64,000 bases of DNA from Macrolepiota albuminosa (taxonomy: Eukaryota; Basidiomycota; Agaricomycetes; Agaricales; Agaricaceae), in the NCBI GenBank assembly GCA_027475525.1, contig JAMWFC010000046.1, forward strand, positions 1,240,001 through 1,304,000. The letters run 5' to 3'. This document shows, piece by piece, positions 34,700 through 46,290 of this stretch. The translations under genes were made by a program, and so were the position numbers. The notes under the pieces were generated by a model, which did not search any database, was not told the DNA's origin, and saw only the letters and a program-made list of their open reading frames with translations. Position 1 is the stretch's first letter; each line of letters starts with the position of its first letter.

Positions 34700-37290
34700 A
34701 GACTGGTATGCAGTCTCTATGTAGAGAGGAACAACTCATCCAGGTCGTCCAATATGAAGGCACTCAAGTCCTCCACAGCTTAAAAATGTCCATTTCATTT
34801 GTCAAAAAATACAATGCCAATGTTAACTGACAGTATGAATTGAAAAGAAGATGAGCCGCCTATGATGTTTATGCAGACAGTGGACACAACAACTCACTGG
34901 CCATATCAATCCTCATATCAGTGTTGACATTAACCAACAATGATGAGGTGATAGGACCCAACAATGTTGAGGCTGTAGGAGCCTGAACTGACATGGCGGT
35001 GTGAACTGAAGATGGGGGATATGGCCCATGTTGAGCCCGGCATTGCCACAAATCTTAACAGTTGGGGTTCATTTCCACAGGATAATACAGTCCGCTATTA
35101 AGATATTCATAACCTTGAGCAAACTCACAAGCTAGCAGTGCATGAAGGCAAATCATATCATCCTCACTGGGCACCCACCAGTCATCCCAGTGCTGGATGG
35201 CCAGGGGTTCTCTATAAATGTCCAGTTGACAATGACGTTCATTGTCAACCTCGCAGAAATGGTCAATGGAGGCATTTGCCACAAGGAAATAGTTTTCAAG
35301 GTAAACTACACCAAAGGTATAGGCATAGTCTACCCACTCTATGGGTACACTGTTGGCTAGCATGGTGCGTAGCACATTGGCATCAGTGATGTTGATGGCC
35401 ATAGCTACATCAAAGTGTGGGGGTCAGAGCTGGACATCAGTCCAGCTCATTGGTACAAATGGGTTGCTAGGATTTGTGGTGTCGTAGTCAGCAACTGCCT
35501 TGCAATACAGTCCAGGATGCACAAGGATCAAGGCCAGCAGCCTTGCAAATTGTCCCCAAGCTCTTTTTGTAAGGGACAGTCCACACATAAGGGCATATCC
35601 CAGCAGTGTATGCCAGTGGATGCAATACGCCTGATCCACTGCAATACCATACACCAAATTCATCATTCCTGGTCAGCAGAAGTAAAGTATATTCTGCACC
35701 AGTTTGTCCAGATCAAAGGTGAAATGTACACCTTCAGAATCAAACCCTGTAAGCATAAAGAACAGTCTTCCGGCTCAGTCTTTCCATTGCAAATACCCTT
35801 TTGGAGTCAGCATGACCACAATGTTCATGTGATGGGATGAAAGGTCAAGGGGAGGCAATATATGTTCATACTCTGATGTACACACCAGAGCCATTGTCCT
35901 ATCCCACAGCGTAGTATAATAGTTGATGCTGATGTGCTGAAACTTGCGCAACAGGTAATACACTTCAGTGCACAGTGACACTGACTTGAACTTGTTCTAT
36001 GAAAGCTTATAGAGCTTTTGCAGCTGCTGAGGATTCATTGGAAATCCCCTTGGCACTATGTGGTCTATTTCTTTTGAGGTATGAAAATACCTCTCTCTCT
36101 TTTCCTCCTCATATGTCTTTGCGGCTAAAGCCTCATTGCTCACAAACACCATATTTGTGAGCTAGAAGTAGTAGAAATAATGGTCTAGTGCCCCACTATA
36201 GAATCAATTCGACCACTCCATGGTTGTCCTGCTGATGAACACACCCAGGCCATCCAGAATATGGCCTGTGGCCTGCTCCTCCCAGTTATTATTGGCCTTT
36301 GCCTGCTAGGTGGCCTCATGCTTCCTTCAAGCCTCTCTCTTGCATTTCTTGTCCAAACGCACTCAGCATTTAGCAGGAGTCTCTCCTTCTGAGGGGGTCC
36401 TGTCTGATGACTCCTCATAATCACTCCCATCGCTTGGTGCATTCAGTCCAAGTGCAGCTAATGTCAGAAGCCTTCCTTCTACTTCATTGTCTGTTCTTGT
36501 ATTCTCTCTCAGGACTACGGATGCATACACTGTCAGTGGTGCTTCAAACTGCACCACTGCCCCAAACTGCATGACCACCCTGTCTGCTCCTCACAGTACA
36601 TCTGCTCTGAATTCAACCACCGACAACGCCACCTTGTCCTGCTGCTTTGTCCTCGACTGCAGGGAGGGTGCATGTGTTGATGAGGACAATCCTTGTAAAC
36701 TGGCATCAACCTCCACAAGCTTGTCATGCAGCTTGGCCAGTGTCAGCGTGAGTTCTCCAGCTTACCTTTGCTTCATAGATGCTTGTCGCACTTCTGAACC
36801 TTCTGCTTCCCACAACCCAACCTCCAGCACTACATCATGTGCTCTGAAGTGTTTTGCCTCAGGCTGCTCCTCTGACAATGACAGACGCTTCTTCATGGCA
36901 TTTGTGAATGTCTTGATCATATTGTCATTATGCTGTTGCAGCATAACGATCTCATCAAGCAGGCTGGTAATCACCACCTGGGCCACAGGATCTGCCAGAA
37001 ACGCAGATTAATTCAATATAAGTGTGATCTGGTTGCTAAAGTACTGTGTAATCTAGTGATTAGAATTGGCAGAGATGTTGAGCCTCAGCAGGATTGCCAT
37101 GCTGACTTAATCCATTGCTCATGCATCATGAGAGGTTGTGCTTTCTGAAAATATTAGTCTGGATGTGGTGAGAATTAGAGTCATGGAGCCTTGGCTAGCA
37201 ATACTGGCAAAGCATTGCTAAAAACAGAATGGTTTAGAAATTAGAAAGGCACATTAACAGCAAATAGCAACAGACTTACTATGGAAAGTA
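34700..37290 (-). pseudogene. Decayed protein-coding region of gypsy-3, function unknown
   Basis: A row of minus-strand open pieces (36986-36762, 36578-36363, 35981-35775, 35666-35424, 35402-35055, 35051-34869) looks like one broken gene. Visible parts are a helical segment (LLDEIVMLQQHNDNMIKTFTNAM), an acidic Ser/Glu stretch (PSDGSDYEESSDRTPSEGE) and an aromatic-rich C-terminal half (LWDRTMALV, HWDDWWVPSEDDM, ending NPNC). No enzyme motif or zinc knuckle is seen. Position upstream of an LTR on the same strand suggests Gag or an accessory protein; I do not recognise the family. Confidence 0.45.
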
Positions 37291-37300
37291 ATATGAACTC

Positions 37301-38077
37301 TGTCAGGTTCCGCTGAATTGGGGGCTTTCTGAGAAAGCAATGCCCTTACAAGATGAACTTGATCTACGTGTATTTGGGTGTCTGGAACTCTGAACTGGGC
37401 TCTGGGGTTCAAGATATGGACAGGTGATTTCCAGAGTAAGGGACTCAGTCCAGGGATCAGATGAAGTCGAAGAGAATTAAGTGGTTAGGGTCGAGTCAAG
37501 AGCTGGAGGTTCTAGGACAAGACCCAGTCAGTAAAGTTTAAGTTGCAAAGTACATACCAATTTTAAGAGCACGCAAACAAATTGAGCATGCCAGTCAAAG
37601 CATGTCAGCCAAGCATACCAGTCAGTGCATACCAGTCAATCAAAGGGCATGCAAACAATCAAATGTAATATCAAGACTAGCGACTATAAAGAGAGGCTAC
37701 TCTATAAGTAATACGGGGCTCTGGAATGTCTGAGACAAGTTCCAAGGGACATTGAATAACAGAAAAGGACTGTATACTGGAGATAATGTGTGCGAAACAT
37801 GTGATCAATTGGTGTGGAGGTGGGCCATGATGCTTGATGCATGATGGCCAGGTTGAATGGCATGATCTAATTATTGATTGCAGGGTGGCAGTCAGACTGT
37901 CAGGTAATCCCGGGGTCCATGATGCAGAGGCTGTCAGGGGTATTGTGTGATGGCAGGCCTTGATGCTCATGATGGCAGTGTTTTGTGTTGGTGGTTGTGT
38001 CATGGGGTTGTAGGAGGGTTCTAAATGAAGCTCTGGGAATGTCCTGGGGTGGTTCTGGGTGGGGAGAGGTTGTGACA
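37301..38077. repeat. Solo LTR, 777 bp, family TGTCAGGTTCCGC
   Basis: Begins TGTCAGGTTCCGCTGA, ends TTGTGACA, with the 5-bp target duplication AACTC (37296-37300, 38078-38082). Same family as 23730-24456. Confidence 0.93.
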
Positions 38078-38082
38078 AACTC

Positions 38083-38614
38083 CAAAGGATCAAATTGTAG
38101 TAAAGTGGCTATAAGACATAATTGACATGCTTGAAAAGACATCAGGCTAGAGTACCTGAATGAGTGTCTGTAATTACCATACTCTAGCATATTGCAGGAG
38201 CTAAGAAAGGGCTCATAATGTATATCACATAAAAATAGTTCTCTAAAAAAATAAAAAGACTCTTTCTTCTTCTCAATTCAGCTTACAATAATATTTTAAA
38301 AGTTGAAGAAAATTAAAATTAAGCACTAAGTTGTGAAAATTAAGGCCTGAACCAAACAAAATGAGGTTGAGGCTAGGATTAAGTACTAAGTTCTCTATAT
38401 ATACTTGAAGCCCTAGCTGAATAAAGTAAGATTTGGATAGAGGCTTAGTTGAAGGGGGTTTGAAAGCAGAGCCTCCAATAAGCTACAAAATTCATGTCAA
38501 AGACACAAATTATAGCTTATTAATTTTAATATTATAACTTTAAAATAATTTTTTAAAAAAACTCTTCATATTTTACTTTTGCAGTTGCATTTAACACTTT
38601 CTTATGGTGTGCAT
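38083..38614. other. AT-rich spacer with decayed hairpin repeat
   Basis: No gene seen. 38474-38512 (AAGCTACAAAATTCATG...) is a decayed relative of the hairpin at 46525-46563. Confidence 0.4.
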
Positions 38615-39153
38615 AAATTATGGGAGAGGGTTGCAAAGGAGTGGGATGAAATACCACCAGAAGTATGCCAAAGACTAATAGAGAGCATGCCTAGAAGGAT
38701 TCAAGCAGTTATCAAGGCAAATGGAGGACATACAAAGTACTAGATACTAAAATTAGAGATGCTCAAAAAACTGTCCTTCAAGCAGTTATCAAGGCAAATG
38801 GAGGACATACAAAGTACTAGATACTAAAATTAGAGATGCTCAAAAAACTGTCCAATGAGTGAATATTTTAAAATGGCTATTGCTCCATCAGTTTTGATCT
38901 TGATTACATAAACCTAGATTTATTCTGTAGCTACAATGCCATAGTATTTTACATGATATAATCAGAATTTTATGTACTTCCCATCCTTCATGCCAATGTC
39001 ATCTTTTGAAAAGTATGAAACATTGGGACAGTTTTTTGAGCCACTGTACATACTTTGAAGCATAGAGAAGGGAATAATCTTAGGTACTTCTATCCTACAT
39101 GCCCATGCCATCTTTCAAAAGCTATGAAATATTGGGACACTTTTTTGAGCCAC
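38615..39153 (+). mobile_element. Tc1/mariner remnant: transposase C-terminus and two right ends
   Basis: 38615-38743 encodes LWERVAKEWDEIPPEV, LIESMPRRIQAVIKA and GGHTKY followed by TAG, the characteristic C-terminus of fungal Tc1-type transposases. Downstream, two related right ends TTGGGACA(G/C)TTTTTTGAGC followed by CACTGTA finish near 39048 and 39153, about 105 bp apart. Both are preceded by related sequence, so two element ends lie side by side. The 5' part and DDE core are missing. A 77-bp tandem duplication (38700-38853) overlaps the transposase end. Confidence 0.85.
38700..38853. repeat. Exact 77-bp tandem duplication
   Basis: 38700-38776 equals 38777-38853. It repeats the last 15 transposase codons with their stop. 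Probable assembly artefact. Confidence 0.95.
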
Positions 39154-39229
39154 TGTAATACTGTAAGGAAAATGCTTAATGTCTGCAGAACTCCTTCCAC
39201 AAAGCCAGTGAGCACTAGTAACAAGCAGA

Positions 39230-39760
39230 AGTAGAGTGAGCTTAGAAGTGCTCTTGCTTAAATTCTGTCTAATGATACTTACATGCATACAGATGACAAT
39301 ATTGTGACTTTTGAAAAGCTTGTCCCTAATTCTGAAACAAGGTATGCTTTATTTGCATATATACTTTGATCATGCTCTAATCTTACTTTTCCTAGGCAAC
39401 TTGAGAAAAAAGAAGTTTATCCAGGTTCTTTTCATGTAGGCTATTTAGTGAAAGCTACTATTATATTTTGCACAGTCAAAGTGTGATGCAAGAATGCTCC
39501 ATTGGTTTATTTAGATAAACTTTTGCTTGTTGCCAGAACTGCATTTTGCTTTTTTTATCATTTTTTACCTAACAATGCATGTCAGTTGCTGAATAATAAA
39601 ATAACACAACTTCAAGTAGCAGTGCCTTTTCAACCATCTTGCATATCTTGCAAGAGAAACTTGCAAGACAATCCAGATGATTTTTCTACTCATCACATCA
39701 AACACACTGTGGTTGAAAGTGAAGATGCTCTGCAACCTTTTACTATAAAGGCTGACTGAA
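39230..39760 (+). pseudogene. Fragment of an unrecognised gene with one intron
   Basis: A coding-like segment near 39297-39340 ends at a GTATG donor, an intron ends at TTTTCCTAG near 39396, and coding continues (QLEKKEVYPGSFHVGYLVKATIIFC), with a TGA near 39483 and an open stretch to 39757. It has a Cys pair (CISCKRNL). No family recognised; AT-rich and CpG-poor like its surroundings. Confidence 0.4.
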
Positions 39761-40377
39761 AAGCATGCTGCTCTTTTTTTATGCTAGCTAAACAAAATAC
39801 AATGCATTGCTTTTAAATTTTATTTGCTAATAAATTTCAACTGTTTTATGCTATTTATTGTTTCATGGAGTCGGATTTTGGCACACATGTGCACCGCTAC
39901 AATCTCTTTAACCATTATCTCTTTCACCATTATCTCATCCTCTTTGTCCACTCTGCTTTGTCCACCATTGTTTCACTACGTATAAAGAACCATTAGCACA
40001 GCCAGGAAATCCCCATCGTCTCATACTGTGCTCGCAGGTTGGTTCTCAATCCTGCTACATACATCATCTTATACTGTGCTCGCAGATTTGCTATATTAGA
40101 TTTAGATCTTGCATCACATTTCAGATCCCCACCCACCATCCCTGCTTCATTACCTTATTCAGCTCTACCTTCACCATCTAAATGGTCCGTCATAGTTAGC
40201 TTGAGTCTCGGCCTCTCTTTCGGGGAGTTGGCTTGAGAACTTCTTTGGATTCAGAAATAAAGTTTTTCATAGTTAGCTTGAGTCTCGGCCTCTCTTTCGG
40301 GGAGTTGGCTTGAGAACTTCTTTGGATTCAGAAATAAAGTTTTTCTCATGCAAACGTCACGCCAATATAAACCAGAC
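39761..40377. other. Non-coding spacer left of copia-2, with 77-bp duplication
   Basis: No gene supported. TACTGTGCTCGCAG occurs twice (near 40025 and 40073). 40191-40267 and 40268-40344 are identical 77-bp units. CpG content rises from about 39900 on, marking the change from decayed to ordinary DNA. TATAAAGAA near 39981 could be a promoter element. Confidence 0.5.
40191..40344. repeat. Exact 77-bp tandem duplication
   Basis: 40191-40267 equals 40268-40344. Same period as four other duplications here; probable assembly artefact. Confidence 0.95.
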
Positions 40378-40720
40378 TGTTGCGATCCCAGATTGGGATC
40401 ACCGTGAGCATGGGCCACAGAAATGCACAGGCCGGTGAAGTACAAAGGACCCAGGGCCACACTTGGGCTTGGCCCCTCTTTGTCCTTAGACAATGGACAG
40501 AAAACATATTTATATAGCACATTACGGTACAGACACCCTCAGTCAATTAACCAGAGACTGAGGGTGAGTCAAGACACATACCATATGACCAAACAACTAC
40601 TTACCAATACATATAGACTTACTGGTAACCGTGTCGTATAGGTATGAACTTAATAGAGTCAATTAACCAGAGACTGAGGACTTACTGGTAACCGTGTCGT
40701 ATAGGTTTGATCTTATAACA
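40378..40720 (+). repeat. Copia-2 5' LTR (343 bp)
   Basis: TGTTGCGATC...TTATAACA. It contains an inverted repeat near the start (GATCCCAGATTGGGATC) and two copies of ACTTACTGGTAACCGTGTCG spaced 62 bp. Confidence 0.95.
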
Positions 40721-40732
40721 GGTTATGGGCTG
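40721..40732 (+). other. Copia-2 primer binding site (internal initiator-tRNA type)
   Basis: GGTTATGGGCTG follows the LTR directly. Its first nine bases equal the copia-1 site and match the anticodon region of initiator tRNA-Met. Confidence 0.75.
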
Positions 40733-40905
40733 TTGTTGCTTTGATTTCTGAAGAATTCAAACCTGTACTTGATTTCTGCGAGCTACAATCGCTCACCTTG
40801 TCTTTGCTGGATTGAGTATCCGATTATCTTTGCCCCTGATTGACGTGAATAGACATGTATCTGGGATATTTCTTGTTCTTCACCTTCCTCCTGTAAACTC
40901 CTGCC

Positions 40906-42003
40906 ATGCCACCGTCAACCGAGAACTCTGAACCATCCCCCCCACCACTAACTGCGACTCGGATTGCGGAAATGAAGCTGGTCAACAATTTGGCCAACCC
41001 GACCGTGATACCTGTTGGAAAAATAACATCATCATGGGCAGGCCACATCTTAGATAAAGATGACGGCAAATACACGGATTGGGCATACGCAATGAAACTG
41101 GAGCTTACTATGGTTCAGCTCTGAGATTATGTGTTTGATCCACCTCCCCGCCCCCACGAGACATATGAGCCATGCACTGGCCGCGCATAGGCCTCAAACA
41201 GACGCCTCGCGAGTTCTTTTTTGAAACACGCGATATCTGCTTCTGAACAGAAACTCTGCACGGATGAAGAAGATCCCATCACTCTCTGGACATACCTGAA
41301 GGAATGCCATGGTGGCGCCGCACCTGTAAAACAAGTTTGTCTCCTGCAGGAGGCGCTTACCATGAAATGCTCTTCATCCAAACCCCTCACCAAGACTGTC
41401 GATGCAATTTTTGACAAGATCAACCGTGCATTTGATGCTGGAGACGTAACAAAGGACCTCCTGAAGTCCATTGCCATCCTATCAGCCCTATCAGATAAAT
41501 CCTTCTCCTACCTACAATCAATCATCTCCCGGGACTTAGGACAGGCTGGGAATGCGGCCAAATATGGGCTGGCTGAGATTAGGCAGTTCTTGGAAGGGGA
41601 ACAGACTCTGTTGGAGGTGGATAGATCTGCACTAAAGGACTTGGAACCAACCACGCTTCTTGCCAAGCCCTATCGGGGCAGCAACCTCACCTGCTCAGCG
41701 TGCAAGACCCGGAAGCGTTCTGCACATGTCTATACTGGACATACCGCTCCCTGGTGCATCCTTGAAGGAGGCAGTATGGCTGGAAAGACCGCCGAGGAGT
41801 CTAAGAAGGCATGGTTAGCACACTATGACGGCATAAAGAGAGACAAAGGGAAGAAACCCACAAAGATCACACTCACACCTGCCGGCGGCAGTGCCTTCAC
41901 TCTGGAAGGTGACTCTGAGACTATAGCAGCTTACCTCGCTATGAAGGAGGCAACACCTGGGTCTCCGATGAAACAAGAATGGAAGGTGACTCTGAGACTA
42001 TAG
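40906..42003 (+). pseudogene. Copia-2 Gag (stops; end disturbed by 77-bp duplication)
   Basis: Starts MPPSTENSEPSPPP. Stops at 41122-41124 (TGA) and near 41188 (TAG) break an otherwise continuous frame; both fit C-to-T changes. 41221-42003 contains a copia-type Gag core (ITLWTYLKECHGG) and a C-terminal Cys-containing part (CSACKTRKRSAHVY). The frame ends in the 77-bp duplication at 41903-42056, and pol continues in another frame whether or not one unit is removed. Confidence 0.85.
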
Positions 42004-42056
42004 CAGCTTACCTCGCTATGAAGGAGGCAACACCTGGGTCTCCGATGAAACAAGAA
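41903..42056. repeat. Exact 77-bp tandem duplication across copia-2 gag-pol junction
   Basis: 41903-41979 equals 41980-42056. Since 77 is not a multiple of three it shifts the frame; probable assembly artefact, so the true gag-pol relation is uncertain. Confidence 0.95.
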
Positions 42057-42061
42057 TTGCT

Positions 42062-45000
42062 GGGCTTGCATCGGACATGATCCCTTCCACAGACACGCTG
42101 GCCAGCATTGAGGATCTTGAGATTGATGCATGGATCGCGCTTGAGGAGGAGAGGATTGGTGCTGACAGAGATGAGAACTCCAACTGCGATCCCTGTCCCA
42201 AACTCACCTTGTCCTGTGAAACACACACAGACCCATTCTTCCTGGACTCAGGAGCCACTATTCACATCTCCCCAGATGCCTCTGACTTTGTTAACCTCAA
42301 ACCCATCCACGACAAACCCATTTGAGGTGTAGGTGGCTCTTGCATCGTAGCCACCGGAGTTGGTACTATCCAACTACACATCAATGAACACACACACATA
42401 GAACTGGACAATGTCCTCCATGTGCCTGGATCAACAGTACGCCTCCTGTCCATAAGCAAGCTCGCACAGCAAGTGGGAATCGCGACCACATTCGATGACA
42501 CCAAAGCTACTCTGAGGAACAACGGAAAAATCTTGGCTACAGGCACACTTGTACCAAAACACGGTCTTTACACACTAGATCTCCTCAGACCCCAGGTTCT
42601 GGCCATCCATACCACCCCCAACATGAAAACGTGGCACCTTCAACTCGGACACGTGAACTACCAGTCCATTGCACAAATGGCACGTGCGGGCATGATTGAA
42701 GGTATGCCCTCATCCTTTCCCTCCAAACCTCCAAAGTGTGACCATTGCATTCTTGGGAAGCAATCCAAGACACCGGTACCAAAGGAGAGGGAGGAAGGGA
42801 CGGGGCATAGGGCTACAAGAAGGCTAGAGAAAGTGTGGGTGGACTTGTCAGGACCAACAGCAGTAATGTCCAGAACTGGTAACAATTACATCATGAATGT
42901 TGTCAATGACTATACGAATAAACCATGGTCAATTCCTTTAAAGACAAAGAGCGAAGGATTCAACGCACTCAAAGATTGGATTCTCGCATAACAGAATGAA
43001 ACCGGAGAGCACCTCACAGTTCTACGAACAGGTCGTGATGGGGAATTTAATAGGGATGAACACAAGGAATGGTACAAGAAACAAGGGATCATACTGGAAG
43101 TCGGTGCACCTTACACTTCAGCCCATATGGGGAGAGTGGAACGCATGCATCGAACCTTGATGGGGAAGGCAAGGACCATGCGATTAGCGGCTAACTGTCC
43201 TCCCTTTCTGTGGGATGAATTCTATTTGACAGTAGCTCACCTCCATGGCAAAACAAAAACCTCAGCAGTGCAAAATGTTACTCCAGACAAATTATGGTTC
43301 CAGAGGAAGCCAAACTACTCATACATTCGAGAGATTGGATGTCGAGTTTTTGTATTGATCCTAAATAGACACAACTCCAAGATATTTGAACGATCTATCG
43401 AATGTGTGCTCATTGGCTATGACCCCAACTCCAAGGCCTACCGTTGTTACGACCATTCCACAAAGAAAGTATACAGTTCTTATCATGTTTGTTTCATAGA
43501 AAGTCACAACAATGAATTATCCACCACGAACCCCACATATGACCAATCACTACCGTCTCACCCTGACAGCCCTACCCACAACACAGAAACCATGACCTCC
43601 ATTGCAACGAATGCACTAGCCAACCCCGCCAAACAGATCATTAGTGATGACAATGAAACCTTGAACATACCTGGCACCCTCAACCAACACCTGCCAACAG
43701 ATCAGCAACTGGATGATCCTCTCATAGACAATCCAGCTCCAGCACCCCAACTCTGAAGATCGACAAGGGTGATAATCCCAACGGCTAAAGTAAGTGGTGA
43801 CAATCAGGCAGAAACATGTACAGAGAGAGCCGTCCAAGAGTCGAAGGAAGCTGCAGAACAGGTGAAGGCAAGTAGGGCTGAACGTTGAGGGGAAGCTGAT
43901 GAAGGTGATGTAATTGACAATCCACCCCACAATCTTGATCGAGTCCTGTCAGTACTAAGCACGATTGAGGACCAACAGTACCTGGACCCTGAATCTGACT
44001 TCGAGACTCCAAGAACATGGGAGGAGGCCAAGAACTCCTTGGATGGGCCCAGGTGGGAACAGTCGTATCGAGAAGAGCTGGACTCACTGAAGGAAATGGG
44101 GGTATGGAAACTTATACCACGTGAGGAAGTACCTCGAGGACACCGGATACTCAAGGGGCACCCAGTATTTGCAATCAAACGTGACGAGAGCGGCAAAATC
44201 ACAAGGTTCAAAACGCGTCATGTCGTTCAAGGTTTTAACCAGGTATATGGTAGGGATTACACACAAACTACCTCACCTACAGCACGCGCAGAATCTTGGA
44301 GGATCCTACTGCATTTGGCTGCATCACTAGGCTGGGACGCAAATCAGATCGACGTGAAGACTGCATTTTTGAATGGCATTCTACCAGAGGAGACAGTATA
44401 TATGGAACAGCCAAAGGGGTTTGAAGAGAAAGGAAAGGAAAGCTGGGTATGCCAGCTGGTAAAAGGACTATACAGTATGAAACAGGCAGGCAGAATTTGG
44501 AATAAGACCTTGGATGGACATATGAAGAGGTGGGGGTTTACCAGATTGGATTGCGAAGCATGCGTATATTACAGGAAGACTGAAGTGGGGGTGGTAATTG
44601 TAGGAGTCCATGTGGACGACTTCCTTGCCATTGCTAGCACGAAAGCCGCAAATGAGGAATTCAAGAAGGAGATGGCTGGAGTGTGGACAATTGCAGACTT
44701 GGGAACGCCAAAACATATTCTAGGCATTGCCGTGAACTGGGATCGAGATACATGCAAGGTACACCTATCACAATCGACACTGATTGACAGACTGGTCCAA
44801 CAGTTTGGCCAATCAGACACAACGCCTTTATCCACACCCATGGATCCTGGTACTAAGTTACGCCATGCTGACCTATCGAAGTTGACCCCAGAAGAACGTG
44901 AAAGGATCTCACGGATCCCTTACCGCCGCTTAGTCGGAGGCTTACTGTGGTTAGCAGTTTCCACATGTCCAGACATTCAATATGCCGTACAACAACTTTC

Positions 45001-45598
45001 GCAGTATCTCGACTGCTACACTCAGACTCACTGGCATGCTGCCATCCGAACTCTCCGATATCTGAAAGGTACACGGACGCTTGGACTATCCCTTGGAGGG
45101 AAACAACCGGTAACACTTCTGGGCTTCACTGACTCCAACTGGGCAAACTGTTTAGACACAAGGAGGAGTGTGGGTGGATACGCATGGACCCTGGGATCAG
45201 GCACTATATCATGGTCCACACGAAAACAGCGGACAGTCGCAGCCTCATCCTGTGAGGCGGAGTATATGGCTGCCTTTGAAGCCACCCAGGAATGTGTATG
45301 GCTTCGGGCCCTGATGACGGCGATTGGTCACTCCCCGACAGGCCCTACGACGCTACTTTGTGACAACAACTCAGCAATAAACTTATCCGAAGACCCAATG
45401 TTACACCAACGCGTCAAACACGTAGACATAAAGTATCACTTCTTACGTGAACGCGTCGCCTCGAAGGAAATCACCATTCGTTACATCAATACCAAAGACA
45501 ACGTCGCCGACATTTTTACCAAAGCACTACACACTCCACAATTTTCAAAGCTACGTAGTATCCTTGGAATAACGGATTCCGCGCGAGGAGGAGTATGA
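42062..45598 (+). pseudogene. Copia-2 Pol: protease, integrase, RT, RNase H (four or more stops)
   Basis: One frame throughout. Protease LDSGAT is at 42244-42261. Integrase has HLQLGH, CDHC and VDLSGP; the second catalytic position reads TGRDGEF where TDRGGEF is usual, so the Asp is lost, while RVERMHRT keeps the Glu. Stops lie at 42323 (TGA), 42989 (TAA), 43754 (TGA) and near 43886. 44039-45598 is an open 519-aa RT-RNase H with FKTRHVVQGF, IDVKTAFLNG, VHVDDFL, TDSNWA, SCEAEYMA and CDNNSAI. RT and RNase H look sound; integrase does not. Confidence 0.92.
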
Positions 45599-45826
45599 CC
45601 AATGCTCACGGTGAGGAGGAGTGTTGCGATCCCGGATTGGGATCACCGTGAGCATGGGCCACGGAAATGCACAGGCCGGTGAAGTACAAAGGACCCAGGG
45701 CCACACTCGGGCTTGGCCCCTCTTTGTCCTTAGACAATGGATGGAAAACATATTTATATAGCACATTACGGTACAGACACCCTCAGTCAATTAACCAGAG
45801 ACTGAGGGTGAGTCAAGACACATACC

Positions 45827-46290
45827 CACTGCTGGCACTGGAAAGTATTTCCATTGGAAAAAGTACAAAAGAAACTTGTTATACCACTTCTACGTTGTTT
45901 TTTCCCAAGAAATATATCAATATTTCCCCACTAAAATAGTTAGAAAAATTTTCTGTTATACCACTTCTACGTTGTTTTTTCCCAAGAAATATATCAATAT
46001 TTCCCCACTAAAATAGTTAGAAAAATTTTTCACCTTTTTCCCAACTTTTTCCTAATGAAAAATACTATCTTTTTACCATCCTTTTCCTAGAAATAGTGCA
46101 TTTTTTCAGAAAAACAGTGGCAAAAGGTGACATTTTTCCTTGTAAACCAGTCGAGAAAAAGATAAACATTTTTCTAAATATTTTGGTGAGAAAATGCTTA
46201 TATATTTCTTGGGTAAACACCACATAGAAGTGGTATAACAGGTTTCTTTTGTACATTTTCCAATGGAAATACTTTCCAGTGCCAGCAGTG
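45827..46290. mobile_element. MITE with CACTG ends, CACTA-like
   Basis: Terminal inverted repeats CACTGCTGGCACTGG extend as imperfect inverted arms for well over 100 bp, so the whole could fold into a hairpin. The 3-bp duplication ACC flanks it (45824-45826, 46291-46293), confirmed by the uninterrupted left LTR. No coding capacity. CACTR ends with a 3-bp duplication point to the CMC/CACTA superfamily. True length is probably 387 bp, since a 77-bp duplication lies inside. Confidence 0.92.
45877..46029. repeat. 77-bp-period tandem duplication inside the MITE
   Basis: 45877-45952 equals 45954-46029; period 77 with 76 identical bases. Probable assembly artefact like the other four. Confidence 0.93.

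Noticed and set aside
41903..42062. Programmed frameshift between copia-2 gag and pol
   Set aside because: The frame change coincides with a suspect 77-bp duplication, copia-1 has a single frame, and the element has other lesions.
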